NCBI RefSeq assembly: GCF_014522325.1
Contig: NZ_CP041983.1
Location: 930,001-994,000 of the forward strand
Source: Lactobacillus sp. PV012
GTDB lineage: Bacteria > Bacillota > Bacilli > Lactobacillales > Lactobacillaceae
DNA: 64,000 nucleotides
Direction: 5' to 3'
Shown here: piece after piece, positions 1-10,166 of the stretch
Layout: each line of letters begins with the position of its first letter
How positions within the stretch are numbered: the stretch's first letter is position 1
Program-made: the position numbers and the translations under genes
The notes under the pieces: model-generated
The model's database searches: none
What the model was told of the DNA's origin: nothing
The model's input: the letters and a program-made list of their open reading frames with translations, nothing else

Positions 1-1111
1 CACTAGTTAAATATTGCTTAATAGAGTCTGGGGTGCGAAAAGCAGAAGTTGGACGTATGGCTTCGTGAGCATCTTGAGCTTCAGAATCATTTTTGAAATT
101 CTTTGGCTTAATTGAAGCAAACTGTTCTCCATATTCCTCATGAATAAATTTCGAAGCTTCTTGTTTAGCAACATTAGCTATTCTCTTAGAATCTGTACGC
201 ATATAAGTTATCAATCCTACAGAACCTTTACCAAGGTTAACCCCTTCATAAAGTGATTGAGCTATTCTCATTGTTCTACGCGTACGATAACCTAAACGTT
301 TGTTAGCTTCTTGTTGCAAAGTGGAAGTAGTGAAAGGAGCTGCTGGTGCACGCCGACGCTCTTTTTTCACTACTTTAGTTACTTCAAACTTTTTACGCTT
401 ATCAATTCTGCTTAAAACATCTTTTACAGCTTCTTGATTTGGAAGATCACTCTTCTTCCCATCTAAGCCATAGAAGCTACCCTTAAACTTTTCTTTGTCC
501 TTTTGGAATTCACCATCAATTGTCCAATATTCTTCTGGTTTAAATTCCTTAATTTCTTTTTCACGATCAATGACTAATTTTAAAGCTACTGACTGCACAC
601 GACCAGCAGAAAGTCCTTTTTTAACTTTTGCCCATAAAATCGGACTTAAAGAATATCCCACAAGCCGATCTAAGACACGGCGAGCTTGCTGAGCATCAAC
701 AATATCCATATCAATTGTACGTGGATTTTTGAAGGCATTTTTTACTGCATCTTTAGTGATTTCGTTAAAAGCTACTCGATTAGGTTCTTGAGGATTTAAA
801 TCTAAAGCATGGGCTACGTGCCAAGCAATTGCTTCTCCTTCACGATCGGGGTCAGATGCCAAATAAACATATTTTGCTTTTTTAGCTTCACGCTTTAATT
901 CTTTAATTGTTTCCCCTTTACCACGAATTGAGATGTACTTTGGTTGATATTCATTTTCTAAATCTACACCCATTTGGGATTTAGGTAAATCTCTAATGTG
1001 ACCTTTTGAGGCAATTACATGATAATTACTTCCAAGATATTTCTCAATTGTCTTAGCTTTATGAGGCGATTCGACAATAACTAAATTTTTCTTTTTCTTT
1101 TTAGTAGGCAT
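1..1111 (-). CDS. topA: DNA topoisomerase I, N-terminal 370 codons (cut by window start)
   Basis: Type IA topoisomerase that relaxes negative supercoils through a 5'-phosphotyrosine intermediate. My translation begins [20 protein letters not shown]; the Toprim domain shows the VESP glutamate (about residue 14) and the DPDREGEA metal-binding motif, and the active-site tyrosine lies in YMRTDS (around 195-215 of the window). The start is ATG at 1109-1111, preceded on the coding strand by AAGGAAGGGG. The C-terminal zinc-ribbon part lies outside the window. It follows dprA by 64 bp on the same strand, the usual dprA-topA pair of Firmicutes. Identification is certain; only the 3' part is unseen. 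Confidence 0.97.
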   Translation of the reverse strand, partial: MPTKKKKKNLVIVESPHKAKTIEKYLGSNYHVIASKGHIRDLPKSQMGVDLENEYQPKYISIRGKGETIKELKREAKKAKYVYLASDPDREGEAIAWHVAHALDLNPQEPNRVAFNEITKDAVKNAFKNPRTIDMDIVDAQQARRVLDRLVGYSLSPILWAKVKKGLSAGRVQSVALKLVIDREKEIKEFKPEEYWTIDGEFQKDKEKFKGSFYGLDGKKSDLPNQEAVKDVLSRIDKRKKFEVTKVVKKERRRAPAAPFTTSTLQQEANKRLGYRTRRTMRIAQSLYEGVNLGKGSVGLITYMRTDSKRIANVAKQEASKFIHEEYGEQFASIKPKNFKNDSEAQDAHEAIRPTSAFRTPDSIKQYLTS

Positions 1112-1175
1112 TCAGATGCCCCTTCCTTGTTCTATAATTCTAATTATAACTTACCAGAAAAAGTCACCTTGTCAA

Positions 1176-2021
1176 CTACCACATATCTTTAAAATCAAAA
1201 TTTACAATTGGCTGAGCGCCTGCGGCAATTAAATAATTAGGCCCTTCTGCTAGTTTACTGCCTAAGGGACCAGGAATTGCAAAGATATTTCGATTTTCTT
1301 GCAGCGCAATATTTGCAGTAATTAATGATCCAGACTTTTTCCGAGCTTCACCCACAATCACATTTTCACTTAAGCCTGCTAAAATTCGATTTCTTTGCGG
1401 AAAATAAGGTGGAATAGGCTCGGTATCTGGTAAGTATTCACTTAAAACAAGACCTACTTTTTCGATTTGCTTTTGTAGATCTCGATTTTTTGCTGGGTAA
1501 AAATAATTTAATCCATTTCCTACAACTGCTATTGTTTGCCCTTTACTTGCCAAAGCTTGCTCATGAGCAATTGTATCAACCCCTTTGGCTAATCCACTAG
1601 CAATTACAAAATTTTGTTTAACTAAATTTGGAATTAATCGCTTTAAAGTAGAGGTACTATAAGAAGTTGGATTTCGAGAACCTACAATAACAGTAATTCG
1701 TCTAGAAAGCAAATTTAAATTTCCCCGTGCAAATAAAATTAACGGGGGATGATACATTTGTTTTAATTGAATAGGATAAATGTCATCAAAAAATGTTAGT
1801 ACTTCACATTGTAATAAAATCCGCTCAACTAGCTGACCTAATTTAGGACTCTTGTAAGCCATCAAAACAAGCTCTTTTAACTTATCAGGTAAATCTGCTT
1901 CTTGAATGATTGAAGCTGTGATTTCAGGGCAATCTCCTAATGTATCCATTACCTCACTTATTCCCTTATATCCAATTCCCTTTTTCAATTTCAAGCGAAT
2001 ATAAAAATCTCTTTGTTTCAT
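1176..2021 (-). CDS. dprA: DNA-processing protein DprA
   Basis: Recombination mediator that binds incoming single-stranded DNA during natural transformation and loads RecA. At 281 aa it has the usual Firmicutes length: a helical N-terminal region, then the Rossmann-like DprA domain with GSRNPTSYS, GLAKGVDTIAHEQAL and GEARKKSGSLITA. It lies between rnhB and topA on the same strand. The ribosome binding site (GGAGG on the coding strand, plus-strand 2032-2036) is inside a potential hairpin that directly follows the rnhB stop, so expression may be lower than that of its neighbours. Presence of dprA alone does not show that the strain is competent. Confidence 0.96.
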   Translation of the reverse strand: MKQRDFYIRLKLKKGIGYKGISEVMDTLGDCPEITASIIQEADLPDKLKELVLMAYKSPKLGQLVERILLQCEVLTFFDDIYPIQLKQMYHPPLILFARGNLNLLSRRITVIVGSRNPTSYSTSTLKRLIPNLVKQNFVIASGLAKGVDTIAHEQALASKGQTIAVVGNGLNYFYPAKNRDLQKQIEKVGLVLSEYLPDTEPIPPYFPQRNRILAGLSENVIVGEARKKSGSLITANIALQENRNIFAIPGPLGSKLAEGPNYLIAAGAQPIVNFDFKDMW

Positions 2022-2072
2022 AACAACAAAACCTCCAATTTTTACATACGCAAAAATAGAGGTCGATTGTTA
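2022..2072 (-). promoter_or_regulatory. Hairpin covering the dprA ribosome binding site
   Basis: Between the rnhB stop and the dprA ATG the coding strand can fold through three helices separated by small bulges: AACAA/TTGTT, ACCTC/GAGGT and ATTTTT/AAAAAT, with loop GCGTATGT. The right arm contains the GGAGG of dprA and is followed by TTTTGTTGTT. It could hide the SD or act as a weak intrinsic terminator. The pairing is seen in the sequence; the role is inferred. Confidence 0.4.
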
Positions 2073-2074
2073 AT

Positions 2075-2830
2075 TTAATTAAAAAAGTCACTTACTGGTG
2101 CAAAAGTTTTTCGATGAATGGGAGTTGGACCATATTTTTTTAAAGCTGCAATGTGTTTAGGAGTACCATAGCCAGCATTATGAACAAAATCATATTGAGG
2201 ATATTTTTCAGCATATTTATTCATCAAATTATCTCGATATACTTTTGCAACAATACTTGCTGCCCCAATAGAATTGGATTTTGCATCCCCTTTAATAAGT
2301 TTAATTTGAGGAAGTGGTGAATCAATCTCCATCGCATCCACCAAAAGTCCATCTGGCTTAACTTTCAATTTTGAAACTGCCTGTTTCATGGCCAATCTAT
2401 CGGCTTCATAGATATTGATTTTATCAATTACTTCATTATCTGCAATCCCAATTGCTACACTAATGGCTTGGTCCATAATCTTGGGATAAAGTTCAGCTCT
2501 TTTTTGAGGAGATAATTTCTTTGAATCATTTACATCAATTAAATTAAAATCCTCTGGTAAAATTACTGCAGCAGTCACAACCGGGCCAGCTAATGGTCCA
2601 CGTCCTACTTCATCTACTCCCGCAACAAGCTGATTATTTTGCCAAAATTTTCGTTCATATGAAAAACGCAGGTCAAATTCATGCTGCTTTTTTTTCAATT
2701 TTGCTAATTTATTATCATAGGAAGCTAATAATTTTTTGACACCTTTACGTTCATCCTGACGTAACATCTTTATGGTATCTGCATTTAAACTGGGATCCTG
2801 CAGTAATTCTTTAATTTCTTTGATTGTCAT
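2075..2830 (-). CDS. rnhB: Ribonuclease HII
   Basis: Removes ribonucleotides and RNA from RNA-DNA hybrids. The 251-aa protein has an N-terminal helical extension of about 65 residues, common in lactobacilli, and then the RNase HII core with [14 protein letters not shown] (first two acidic catalytic residues), NDSKKLSP and LLVDAME (third acidic residue). The C-terminal segment [10 protein letters not shown] is typical of the family. Its start overlaps the rbgA stop by 4 bp, so the two genes are translationally coupled. Confidence 0.96.
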   Translation of the reverse strand: MTIKEIKELLQDPSLNADTIKMLRQDERKGVKKLLASYDNKLAKLKKKQHEFDLRFSYERKFWQNNQLVAGVDEVGRGPLAGPVVTAAVILPEDFNLIDVNDSKKLSPQKRAELYPKIMDQAISVAIGIADNEVIDKINIYEADRLAMKQAVSKLKVKPDGLLVDAMEIDSPLPQIKLIKGDAKSNSIGAASIVAKVYRDNLMNKYAEKYPQYDFVHNAGYGTPKHIAALKKYGPTPIHRKTFAPVSDFFN

Positions 2831-3669
2831 CTTAAATCAAGTGTAATCCTTCCAATTTTGGCTTTTCTAAATCGCTGTAACATGTAAAGTGAAAAACGCT
2901 CATAATCATCTCTCATGCCATACATCTTTGTCATTTCTAACATCGCATCAACATCTGATAAAGATTCTAGTTGGTCTTTATCTAAGCGAGAAAATTTAAC
3001 TAAATCACTTAAATAATGTTCTTTTAAGAAATTTATTAAAAAAAGTGCTACGTCATCTGCATGAAAAACATTATCTTTAATTGCTCCACAAGCAGCTAAT
3101 TTATACCCAACTTCTTGATCGGAAAATTTAGGCCATAATATTCCTGGCGTATCTAAAATTTGGATACTAGAATCAGAAGTTTTTAACCAGCTTTGTCCTT
3201 TAGTTACTCCTGGTTTATCTCCAACAATTGCTGCATTTCTCCCAACCATTCTATTGATAATAGTGGATTTACCACAGTTGGGAATACCAGCAATTGCTAC
3301 CCTAATAATTGGATTTGAAGCACCTTTGTTTACTAAATTATCAACTTTCGCTTTACCAGCTAGTTTTATTATTTTAAAGAGTGCTGTCATATTAGTGTTG
3401 TGCTGAGCATCCATTGAAAGGACAAAATTTCCCTCATCTTGAAAATAATGAGTCCATTTTTTGGTCTGAATTGGATCTGCTAAATCGGCCTTATTCAAAA
3501 TAATAATATGAGGCTTTTGCTTAGTTATTTGCCCAATCATCGGATTGCGTGATGATACTGGTAAACGCGCATCTAACACCTCAATTACTACATCAATTAA
3601 ATTAAGCTTATCTTCTAATTGATTTTTGGCCTTATTCATATGACCAGGATACCATTGAATTGTTGCCAT
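2827..3669 (-). CDS. rbgA: Ribosome biogenesis GTPase RbgA (YlqF)
   Basis: Circularly permuted GTPase needed for late assembly of the 50S subunit. At 280 aa it has the expected permuted motif order: G4 NKADL near residue 59, then G1 GIPNCGKST near residue 128, then G3 DTPG near residue 173. The N-terminal [11 protein letters not shown] is diagnostic. It is first of a tight pair with rnhB (4-bp overlap) and follows the S41 peptidase gene by 13 bp, with an AGGAGG-like site just upstream. Confidence 0.96.
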   Translation of the reverse strand: MATIQWYPGHMNKAKNQLEDKLNLIDVVIEVLDARLPVSSRNPMIGQITKQKPHIIILNKADLADPIQTKKWTHYFQDEGNFVLSMDAQHNTNMTALFKIIKLAGKAKVDNLVNKGASNPIIRVAIAGIPNCGKSTIINRMVGRNAAIVGDKPGVTKGQSWLKTSDSSIQILDTPGILWPKFSDQEVGYKLAACGAIKDNVFHADDVALFLINFLKEHYLSDLVKFSRLDKDQLESLSDVDAMLEMTKMYGMRDDYERFSLYMLQRFRKAKIGRITLDLR

Positions 3670-3682
3670 AATTTCCTCCTAT

Positions 3683-5098
3683 TTAGCCTTTTAGACTTAA
3701 TGCTTTCTTTAAAGCAGGATTATCTTCTGCAGCTTTTTGAGCCACTGTTAAATAAAGTTGTTGCTTTAATTGAGCGTCTACTTTACCAGTTTCTTTAATA
3801 CCTTGACTCTTTTGGTATGCCATTACTGCTGCTTTAGTATTACTATCAAAGACTCCAGTTGGGTACTGATCTAAATAACCTAATACTCGTAAGTATTGTT
3901 GTAAAATTGTCACATCAAGCCCAATCATTTTTTCTTTTAACGTATCACTAGTTTGAAATGCTGGCAAGTCTTCAAACTTAGATACAGGAGTTTTATACAT
4001 CGGCTTAATTCCTTGATGATTAATCCAAGTACCATTAGGAGTTAACCATTTAGCGATTGTATATTTATATTCTGTACCAGCTGTTGAACCAACTTGTTGA
4101 ACTGTCCCTTTTCCATACGAAGTTTGACCGACGGTAATTGCTCTTTTATTTTCTACTAAAGCCGCTGTAAAAATTTCACTTGCACTTGCAGTGTTTTTAT
4201 TTATTAAAATTATTGGTTTTACTTTGACTTTAAAATTATCAGCTAATTTATTAGATGATTTGATTGTCTGCTTCTCTGTCTTTGATTCATACTTCATTAA
4301 AGTTTTTCCATTAGGAACAAAGTAGGCTGCACTAGTTAAAGCACTTTCCATGACTCCACCTGGATTATTTTGAAGATCGATAATTAATTTAGGATATTCC
4401 TTAAAATTAATATTTTTCAAAGCTGCTTTTAGATCCTTAGCAGTATTTGTATCAAATTGCGAAATAGTGATAATTGTCGCATTCTTCTCATTTTTTACTG
4501 TTAAACTAGATTGATTAATTTTTGCTCTAGTCAGTACGACTTCAAAAGTTTGACTCCCTCTTTTTAAAGTTAGCCTTACCTTGGTCCCTGTTTTTCCCCT
4601 AACAAGTTGAGCCACCTTATCAAAGTTCTTTGCAGAAACTGGTGCATTATTTACCTTTATAAGTTGATCATTAACCTTAATTCGACTTTTTGAGGCGGGA
4701 GAATCACTAACAATTGAATCTACTAAGATTTTATTGCCGGAAACTTTCATTTGGATTCCAACTCCGCTAAAACTCTCACCTTGGATAACACTATTTACTT
4801 GTTGCTGAGTTTGACCAGAAAGTGTTTGAGAATACGGATCCTTTAAACTAGCCAACATCCCATCAATAGCACCTTGAGCAAGTTGAGATGAAGAAATTTT
4901 TTGATAGTAAGAAGCTTGCAGCTGCTGATAAACACGATCAACTGTTGCTAAAGGTGAAGAAAGTTCTTGATATCTCATCACCCCAAAAGTACCAGCAGCT
5001 CCAATGATAATCCCACCTACCCCAGTTAGCAAATATTTAATTGGTTTAGGAATTTTTTTCTTAGTTTGTTTTTTATCTTTATGATCACTTTTTTCCAT
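3683..5098 (-). CDS. S41-family carboxy-terminal processing peptidase with PDZ and peptidoglycan-binding domains
   Basis: Membrane-anchored serine protease of the CtpA/CtpB family, acting outside the cell. The 471 residues run: lysine-rich cytoplasmic start, one TM segment (about 21-41), PDZ domain (about 110-180) with GVGIQM, S41 catalytic domain with NNPGG, the Ser-containing NTASASEIF (about 302-310) and the Lys of TSYGKGT (about K330), and a C-terminal PG_binding_1 module (about 390-450). The catalytic Ser/Lys pair is intact. It sits in a co-directional run with degV and yozE; substrates cannot be deduced. Confidence 0.93.
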   Translation of the reverse strand: MEKSDHKDKKQTKKKIPKPIKYLLTGVGGIIIGAAGTFGVMRYQELSSPLATVDRVYQQLQASYYQKISSSQLAQGAIDGMLASLKDPYSQTLSGQTQQQVNSVIQGESFSGVGIQMKVSGNKILVDSIVSDSPASKSRIKVNDQLIKVNNAPVSAKNFDKVAQLVRGKTGTKVRLTLKRGSQTFEVVLTRAKINQSSLTVKNEKNATIITISQFDTNTAKDLKAALKNINFKEYPKLIIDLQNNPGGVMESALTSAAYFVPNGKTLMKYESKTEKQTIKSSNKLADNFKVKVKPIILINKNTASASEIFTAALVENKRAITVGQTSYGKGTVQQVGSTAGTEYKYTIAKWLTPNGTWINHQGIKPMYKTPVSKFEDLPAFQTSDTLKEKMIGLDVTILQQYLRVLGYLDQYPTGVFDSNTKAAVMAYQKSQGIKETGKVDAQLKQQLYLTVAQKAAEDNPALKKALSLKG

Positions 5099-5110
5099 TT
5101 AACTAATCCC

Positions 5111-5335
5111 TCAGTTCATCGCTTCTTTATATAATTCATAGGCACTATCAAAAATACTCATTGTTGGTAAGTAAGGTGCATTTAGTTCTAAGTATTCAGA
5201 CAGCTTTTCATAATCCTGCTCTTGTTTAGGGAAAGAACTATCAAACTGAGCATTATTAGCAAATTCTGCAATATCATCATGAGAATGAGGATTTCTCTGT
5301 GTCATCAAAAAACGATAAAAACTTTCTCGATACAT
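5111..5335 (-). CDS. YozE-like SAM-fold protein
   Basis: A 74-aa protein of the UPF0346/YozE family, a small SAM-like fold of unknown function. The family pattern [12 protein letters not shown]...[13 protein letters not shown]...YLE is clear. I place the start at ATG 5333-5335 rather than at an upstream in-frame codon, because GGAG with 7-nt spacing lies just before it (inside the degV stop region), and the family begins at this point. It is between degV (4 bp upstream) and the S41 peptidase gene (12 bp downstream). Confidence 0.88.
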   Translation of the reverse strand: MYRESFYRFLMTQRNPHSHDDIAEFANNAQFDSSFPKQEQDYEKLSEYLELNAPYLPTMSIFDSAYELYKEAMN

Positions 5336-5339
5336 AAAT

Positions 5340-6191
5340 TTACTCCGTGTAATAAATAATCGCATAAGCTCCTGTGCCTGAGTGAGTAGCAATTATTGGA
5401 CTTGTTTGTTGTACTAAAATATCAGCATTTGGAACTATTTTTCGAATTTTATCAGCTAATTTTTCCATTTCTTCAGGAGTATCTACATAAGAAATTCCTA
5501 CTCCTTTAACTTGATCCTTCTTTTCTTCTAAATCATGAAGAACTCGTTCATCAAATTGACGAGAAAATTTCTTCCCCCGTCCCTTTTTAAAAATATTGAG
5601 ATTTCCTTGTGGCATTTGCAAAGCAATCCGGATATTTAAAAAACTAGCAATTGTACCAGCTAATTTACCTAAGCGACCACCTTTAATAATATTTTTTAAA
5701 TTCACAACCATCATTTCAAGTTGTTGAGAATCAATAATTTTTTGTACATGCTCAAGAATTTCTGCTTTGCTTTTTCCAGCTAATGCATCTTTTGCAGCTG
5801 CCAATACTTGAAAACCTTCTCCTCGATCTGTAAGCTCTGAATCTATTATTGTAATTTGATCTTCTTTACCTAAAAGTTGTGCAGCTTGGCGGGCGGTTTC
5901 AATTGTTCCACTTAAATTATGAGAAAGGAAAATTCCAATAACTTGATCATCATTTTGAGTAAGTTCATCAAAGGTCTTTTCAATTACTCCTAATGCTGGT
6001 TGACTAGTTTTAGGTAATTCCGTAGAAGTGTCCATTTTTTTAACAAATTCACTTCGTGAAATGTCTACCCCATCAATATAAGTTTCTCCATCAATAGTAA
6101 TTGTTAAAGGAATCACAGTTATATTATATTTTTCAACTTCCTGGGGACTTAATTGAACAGAAGAATCAGTAACAATATTAATTTTTGACAT
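5340..6191 (-). CDS. DegV family fatty-acid-binding protein
   Basis: DegV/FakB-type protein of 283 aa; such proteins hold fatty acids in a pocket, and some deliver them to the FakA kinase. Seen here: IVTDSSVQL at the N-terminus, KTSQPALG (the TSQP pocket motif), FLSHNLSGT and [10 protein letters not shown]. The start at [11 protein letters not shown] (ATG at 6189-6191, with GAAGG about 8 nt upstream) fits the family better than an ATG 15 nt upstream with no SD. No fakA is in the window, so the lipid role comes from family knowledge only. Confidence 0.92.
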   Translation of the reverse strand: MSKINIVTDSSVQLSPQEVEKYNITVIPLTITIDGETYIDGVDISRSEFVKKMDTSTELPKTSQPALGVIEKTFDELTQNDDQVIGIFLSHNLSGTIETARQAAQLLGKEDQITIIDSELTDRGEGFQVLAAAKDALAGKSKAEILEHVQKIIDSQQLEMMVVNLKNIIKGGRLGKLAGTIASFLNIRIALQMPQGNLNIFKKGRGKKFSRQFDERVLHDLEEKKDQVKGVGISYVDTPEEMEKLADKIRKIVPNADILVQQTSPIIATHSGTGAYAIIYYTE

Positions 6192-6373
6192 TTTCCAAAC
6201 CTTCATTTCTTACTAAGTTTTTAATTCATCCGTAAAATGAATTGATAGTATGTTAGAATTTACCTTATAGATACAAGGATTAGTATAACAAAAGATTACT
6301 CCAATCGGTAAAAATTATTTAATTCTCTTGGCAAATCTACTAATTCTAATTTTTATTTTACGAGGATGACTTT

Positions 6374-7039
6374 ATGCGATTTAAACAATTGTGGGAACCT
6401 CCTACTAATCCCTCGAAGACTTATCTAATTTTAGACAATATCTTCAGTGCCATTACTCACGGGGTCGGCTTTGGGCTCTCAGTAGCTGGATTAGTTATTT
6501 TGATAGTACGAGCAGTTCAGACTGGGGGAGCTTTAAAAATTGTCTCTTTTACTCTCTATGGTAGCAGTTTAGTGCTTCTATATCTTTTTTCAACTCTCTA
6601 CCATAGTTTGGTATTTACACGTGCACGACGCGTCTTTCAAATATTCGACCACTCATCAATTTTTATTTTGATTGCAGGTTCTTATACTCCATATACTTTA
6701 GTAGCTATTGGAGGCGCTAAAGGATGGACCATGTGGGGAATTATTATTGGATTGGCAACTCTTGGAATCTTATTTTATATTTTTAATCAGGGGAAGTTTA
6801 TTATTTTAGACACCATCTTATACGTCTTGATGGGCTGGATGGTAATCTTTGCAAGTGCTGACCTATACCCCATTTTAGGCCGAGCAGGTTTTACTTTATT
6901 GTTCATGGGCGGAGTCGCTTATACAGTTGGAGCTGTTTTATTCACAATGCGTCGCATTCCCTTTATCCACGTCATTTGGCACTTATTTGTAATGCTAGGT
7001 TCAATCCTAATGTATTTTTCTATTTTACTTTATATTTAA
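6374..7039 (+). CDS. Hemolysin III family (PAQR/TrhA) membrane protein
   Basis: Seven-TM protein of 221 aa in the hemolysin III/YqfA family, related to PAQR receptors. It shows the family histidine sites: SAITHGVGFG near TM1, STLYHS after TM2/3, FDHSSIFILIAGSYTP and the C-terminal HVIWHLFVMLGS. Despite the name, the role in bacteria is probably membrane homeostasis, not toxicity (family knowledge). It is a single plus-strand gene with RBS GAGG, divergent from degV and convergent with cca, with which it shares a terminator. Confidence 0.9.
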   Translation: MRFKQLWEPPTNPSKTYLILDNIFSAITHGVGFGLSVAGLVILIVRAVQTGGALKIVSFTLYGSSLVLLYLFSTLYHSLVFTRARRVFQIFDHSSIFILIAGSYTPYTLVAIGGAKGWTMWGIIIGLATLGILFYIFNQGKFIILDTILYVLMGWMVIFASADLYPILGRAGFTLLFMGGVAYTVGAVLFTMRRIPFIHVIWHLFVMLGSILMYFSILLYI

Positions 7040-7081
7040 AAACGAGTACTTATCATCCCTTGATGATAGATACTCGTTTTT
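7039..7081. terminator. Bidirectional terminator between hemolysin III gene and cca
   Basis: Inverted repeat AACGAGTA (7041-7048) / TACTCGTT (7071-7078) with inner ATCATC/GATGAT pairs, flanked by A-rich and T-rich tracts on both sides. It can serve both convergent genes. Confidence 0.85.
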
Positions 7082-7083
7082 AA

Positions 7084-8277
7084 TTATAGTGTCTGCAAAT
7101 AAGCACTAATTTCTTCTTCGTTATTTGCTATCTTTCCTTCAACCACTGCTTCAGTAATCGTATCTAGTAACTCACCAATTTTCGGTCCCGCCGGAATACC
7201 ACTCTTTAATAAGAACTTGCCATCAATTGCAAGTTCTTTTGCACTTTTAACTGGTAGAGCTTCATAACGATCGTACAAGGCACTCCCATTGATGGGCTGT
7301 CCCAAAATATGGGCTAAATCAATTGTAGCTAGAATCGTCTTTAAATCGCTTTTAAACAGTTCATAATTACTTGGAGTAGTATCACTAATTAAATCAAAAA
7401 ATTCAATTATTTTTGTTACTTGATGGATCATTGCGTTAGAATTTTTCCAAGCTCGCATAAACTTTGGAACATCTTTTGTGTTTAATTTCAACAATACAAT
7501 CATCGTTGTCCAGAGGTTTTCTTCTGTACTTGGACTAAAATTAAGTTTGGGAAAAATTGCCAATGCATCCCTTTTACCTGCAAAAAATGGCACTTCCTGG
7601 TATAATTCTGTTTCTAAAAAAAGCTCAAAAGCTTCTTGGCTACCAGGACTAGTTCCCATCTTTACAAATTCTTCTCTAACTCTTTCTACTGCAATCTTAC
7701 TTAGCAATTCATGGTTGTCTTTAATGGCTTGTTTAGTCTTTTCTTCTAAACTAAATTTTAATTGACCCATAAACCTGACCGCTCTCATCATTCTTAAGGC
7801 ATCTTCATGAAAACGATTCTCTGCTACTCCAACAGCACGGATTACTTTCTTTTTTAAATCTTCCAAACCATTAAAGTGGTCGATTATGTTTCCCTCGATG
7901 TCCATGGCTAATGCATTAATAGTAAAGTCACGTCGTTTAAGATCTTCAGATAGATTTTGCACAAAACTTACATGATCAGGTCGGCGAAAATCTTGGTAAC
8001 CAGATTCTGTTCTAAAAGTTGTTACTTCATAACTTTCATGGTCATATCTTACGGTAACTGTTCCATGTTGAATTCCAGTATCAATCGTATGTTGAAAGAT
8101 TCTCTTTATTTCTTCTGGATAGGCACTAGTTGCAATATCAACATCATGAATGTGTCTGTCTAAAAGTAAATCTCGAACACTTCCACCTACAAAATATGCT
8201 TCATAGCCCGCAGAAATTATTTCTTTTAATACTGGAAGAGCCTTAGTGAAAACTGGTGATAATTTTTCAATCTTCAT
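7084..8277 (-). CDS. cca: CCA tRNA nucleotidyltransferase
   Basis: Adds or repairs the 3'-CCA of tRNAs. This is a class II nucleotidyltransferase of 397 aa with [20 protein letters not shown] (head-domain metal-binding DxD), RDFTINALA and the Rxx[10 protein letters not shown] motif B region. I use ATG 8275-8277 ([10 protein letters not shown]), with AGAGGAG 7 nt upstream, instead of an earlier in-frame codon lacking a good SD. It follows the TPR gene by about 100 bp and ends in a shared terminator. Confidence 0.95.
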   Translation of the reverse strand: MKIEKLSPVFTKALPVLKEIISAGYEAYFVGGSVRDLLLDRHIHDVDIATSAYPEEIKRIFQHTIDTGIQHGTVTVRYDHESYEVTTFRTESGYQDFRRPDHVSFVQNLSEDLKRRDFTINALAMDIEGNIIDHFNGLEDLKKKVIRAVGVAENRFHEDALRMMRAVRFMGQLKFSLEEKTKQAIKDNHELLSKIAVERVREEFVKMGTSPGSQEAFELFLETELYQEVPFFAGKRDALAIFPKLNFSPSTEENLWTTMIVLLKLNTKDVPKFMRAWKNSNAMIHQVTKIIEFFDLISDTTPSNYELFKSDLKTILATIDLAHILGQPINGSALYDRYEALPVKSAKELAIDGKFLLKSGIPAGPKIGELLDTITEAVVEGKIANNEEEISAYLQTL

Positions 8278-8378
8278 TAAAACACTCCTCTTATCTAATC
8301 CTTTTAATCTTGTCAACTTAATTTTACAATAAATCGCCTGATAACTCTAATCCTTTTAAATAACAATTAAATCTACTT

Positions 8379-9626
8379 CTATAATTCATCATATAAATTT
8401 TGCATTTCATCATCTTCAGGGATGAGTTGAAGATATTTACTAAGAACCTCTTTAGTAATCTGATTTTCTCCGATTTCCTTAAAGAAATTTGCCATCTGAC
8501 GTAAAAAGTCAGGATTTTCTTTAAAGGCAGGATAGGCCAATAAAAATTCATTCTTTGCTTGTTCATAGTCTTCTAAACGTTGGTAAGACACTGCACGATT
8601 CCAATGAATTTGGGGCTCTAATTCTTCTTCTGGCAACTCCTTAAACAGGGCTAAATTCTTTTGATCATCTTTTTTTAATAAATATAAATTTGAAAGCTGG
8701 AGACGTAAATCACTATTTTCCGGTGCTATTTCTAGTCCCTTTTTTAATAATCTCTCAGCTTCTGTTAATTCATCTAAGTTAGCTGCTGCTTTAGCACCCA
8801 AGTTATACAAGACCTCATCAAATTCATTATAGGTTAATCCTGTCTGGGCCGTTTCTAAAACTTTTTCATTATTATCTTCTTTAGAATATGCAGTTGCTAG
8901 CAGAGGATAAGCATTTACAAAATCTGGTTGTGTCTGCAATACTTCAGTCAAAAACTTAATTGCTTCTTTGTTATCTTCTACTGCTAACATAATGAGACCT
9001 GCTTCATATAAAGCATCAATACTTAAAAACTCGTTTTGGTGTTCCCTGACTACTCTAGCAGCCTCCTCATATTCTCCTAATTTTGCTAAGGAAGTCGCTA
9101 TTCTTTCATTGATAACGACCTCACCAAAAGTTTTATAATTTTTTGCAAGCTCATCATAGTATTTCAATGCAGAAACGTAATCTCCAGTTAAATAATCCAA
9201 TTCTGCAAGACCAAAAGTTATCGCATCTTCCTCAGGAGCTAAATTCTTTGCTTGAAGTAGCTTTTGCTTAGCTGGCTCTATTAACCCATTAGTTTGATAA
9301 TAATCAGCCTGCGCTAATAAACTCTCAACGTAAGCATCACTATCTGAACTAATATTAAATAATAGGGTAAGGCCATCATCTTCTTGCCCATCATTTAAAA
9401 GAATTTCACCCAAATATACTTTAAAAAGATCTTCTTTTGGAAATCGTGCAATTAAAGCCCGATAAACATCTTTTGCCAAATTGGTAAAACCAAGATCAGT
9501 TAAGTTACTTGCTAGTGATGCTAAAATTTCTGGTTGATCATTATCTAAAGCCTTTTTTAAGAGAATATTATTTTCAGAAAAATCATGATTTTGGATTGCA
9601 TCCAGTAATTGTTCAGAATAGCTCAT
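8379..9626 (-). CDS. Tetratricopeptide-repeat protein
   Basis: A 415-aa soluble protein made almost entirely of TPR helices (for example TFGLAELDYLTGDYVSALKY and ALYEAGLIMLAVEDNKEAI), widely conserved in lactobacilli between hup and cca. No enzymatic motif, signal peptide or TM is visible, so it is probably a protein-protein scaffold of unknown partner. The start MSYSEQLL (ATG at 9624-9626) has AAGGA 9 nt upstream; an ATG 18 nt earlier lacks an SD. Confidence 0.88.
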   Translation of the reverse strand: MSYSEQLLDAIQNHDFSENNILLKKALDNDQPEILASLASNLTDLGFTNLAKDVYRALIARFPKEDLFKVYLGEILLNDGQEDDGLTLLFNISSDSDAYVESLLAQADYYQTNGLIEPAKQKLLQAKNLAPEEDAITFGLAELDYLTGDYVSALKYYDELAKNYKTFGEVVINERIATSLAKLGEYEEAARVVREHQNEFLSIDALYEAGLIMLAVEDNKEAIKFLTEVLQTQPDFVNAYPLLATAYSKEDNNEKVLETAQTGLTYNEFDEVLYNLGAKAAANLDELTEAERLLKKGLEIAPENSDLRLQLSNLYLLKKDDQKNLALFKELPEEELEPQIHWNRAVSYQRLEDYEQAKNEFLLAYPAFKENPDFLRQMANFFKEIGENQITKEVLSKYLQLIPEDDEMQNLYDEL

Positions 9627-9650
9627 TAGTGTTGTTCCTTTCATGAATAC

Positions 9651-9683
9651 AAAAAAGCGTTAAGCAGTAGGCTCAACGCTTTT
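9651..9683 (-). terminator. Terminator of hup
   Basis: On the minus strand AAAGCGTTGAGCC and GCTTAACGCTTT pair with one mismatch around loop TACT and are followed by a T run. It lies 18 bp after the hup stop. Confidence 0.85.
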
Positions 9684-9700
9684 ACTAAAGAAGTGAAATA

Positions 9701-9976
9701 TTACTTAACAGCATCTTTAAGTGCTTTACCTGGCTTAAATGCAGGAACCTTAGATGCAGGAATTTCGATTTCTTTACCAGTTTGTGGGTTACGGCCCTTA
9801 CGAGCAGCACGATCACGAACTTCAAAAGTACCAAAACCGATTAATTGAACCTTTTCACCTTTAGCAAGATTTTCTTGAATTGAGTTAAAGATTGCGTCTA
9901 CAGTAGCAGCAACATCCTTTTTAGTTAAGTCAGTCTTAGCAGCTACTTCAGAAACTAATTCAGCTTTATTTGCCAT
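9701..9976 (-). CDS. hup: DNA-binding protein HU
   Basis: Nucleoid histone-like protein, 91 aa, the normal length. It shows the typical N-terminus [20 protein letters not shown], the [24 protein letters not shown]-contacting arm and the C-terminal [16 protein letters not shown]. It is monocistronic, with AGGAGG before the ATG, a roughly 190-bp leader region and its own terminator, which suits a highly expressed gene. Confidence 0.97.
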   Translation of the reverse strand: MANKAELVSEVAAKTDLTKKDVAATVDAIFNSIQENLAKGEKVQLIGFGTFEVRDRAARKGRNPQTGKEIEIPASKVPAFKPGKALKDAVK

Positions 9977-9992
9977 TATAAATTCACCTCCT

Positions 9993-10026
9993 AATTTAAA
10001 CTTTAAGTAAGATAAAGTTTAAACTT
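9993..10026 (-). promoter_or_regulatory. Hairpin in the hup leader next to the SD
   Basis: A near-perfect 12-13 bp inverted repeat AAGTTTAAACTTT / AAAGTTTAAATT lies immediately upstream of the AGGAGG of hup. It could stabilise the mRNA or be a site for autoregulation. A second, weaker palindrome (GTCATTCC...GAATGATGAC) is at about 10027-10060. Only the pairing is seen; no function is proven. Confidence 0.35.
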
Positions 10027-10166
10027 GTCATTCCTGAAAGGAAATGGAAGAATGATGACTACCAATCATTAGCTCCCTGTATTAAAGTTAGCATACCAGC
10101 CCTTTAACTACAAGCTTTTTAAGAAATTATCTTATGCATAAAGTTAACATTTTATAGTTTACCATA

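Noticed and set aside
8324..8566. 80-aa frame on the minus strand overlapping the TPR protein end
   Set aside because: It lies almost wholly inside the TPR gene in another frame, has no domain or SD, and is explained as a shadow.
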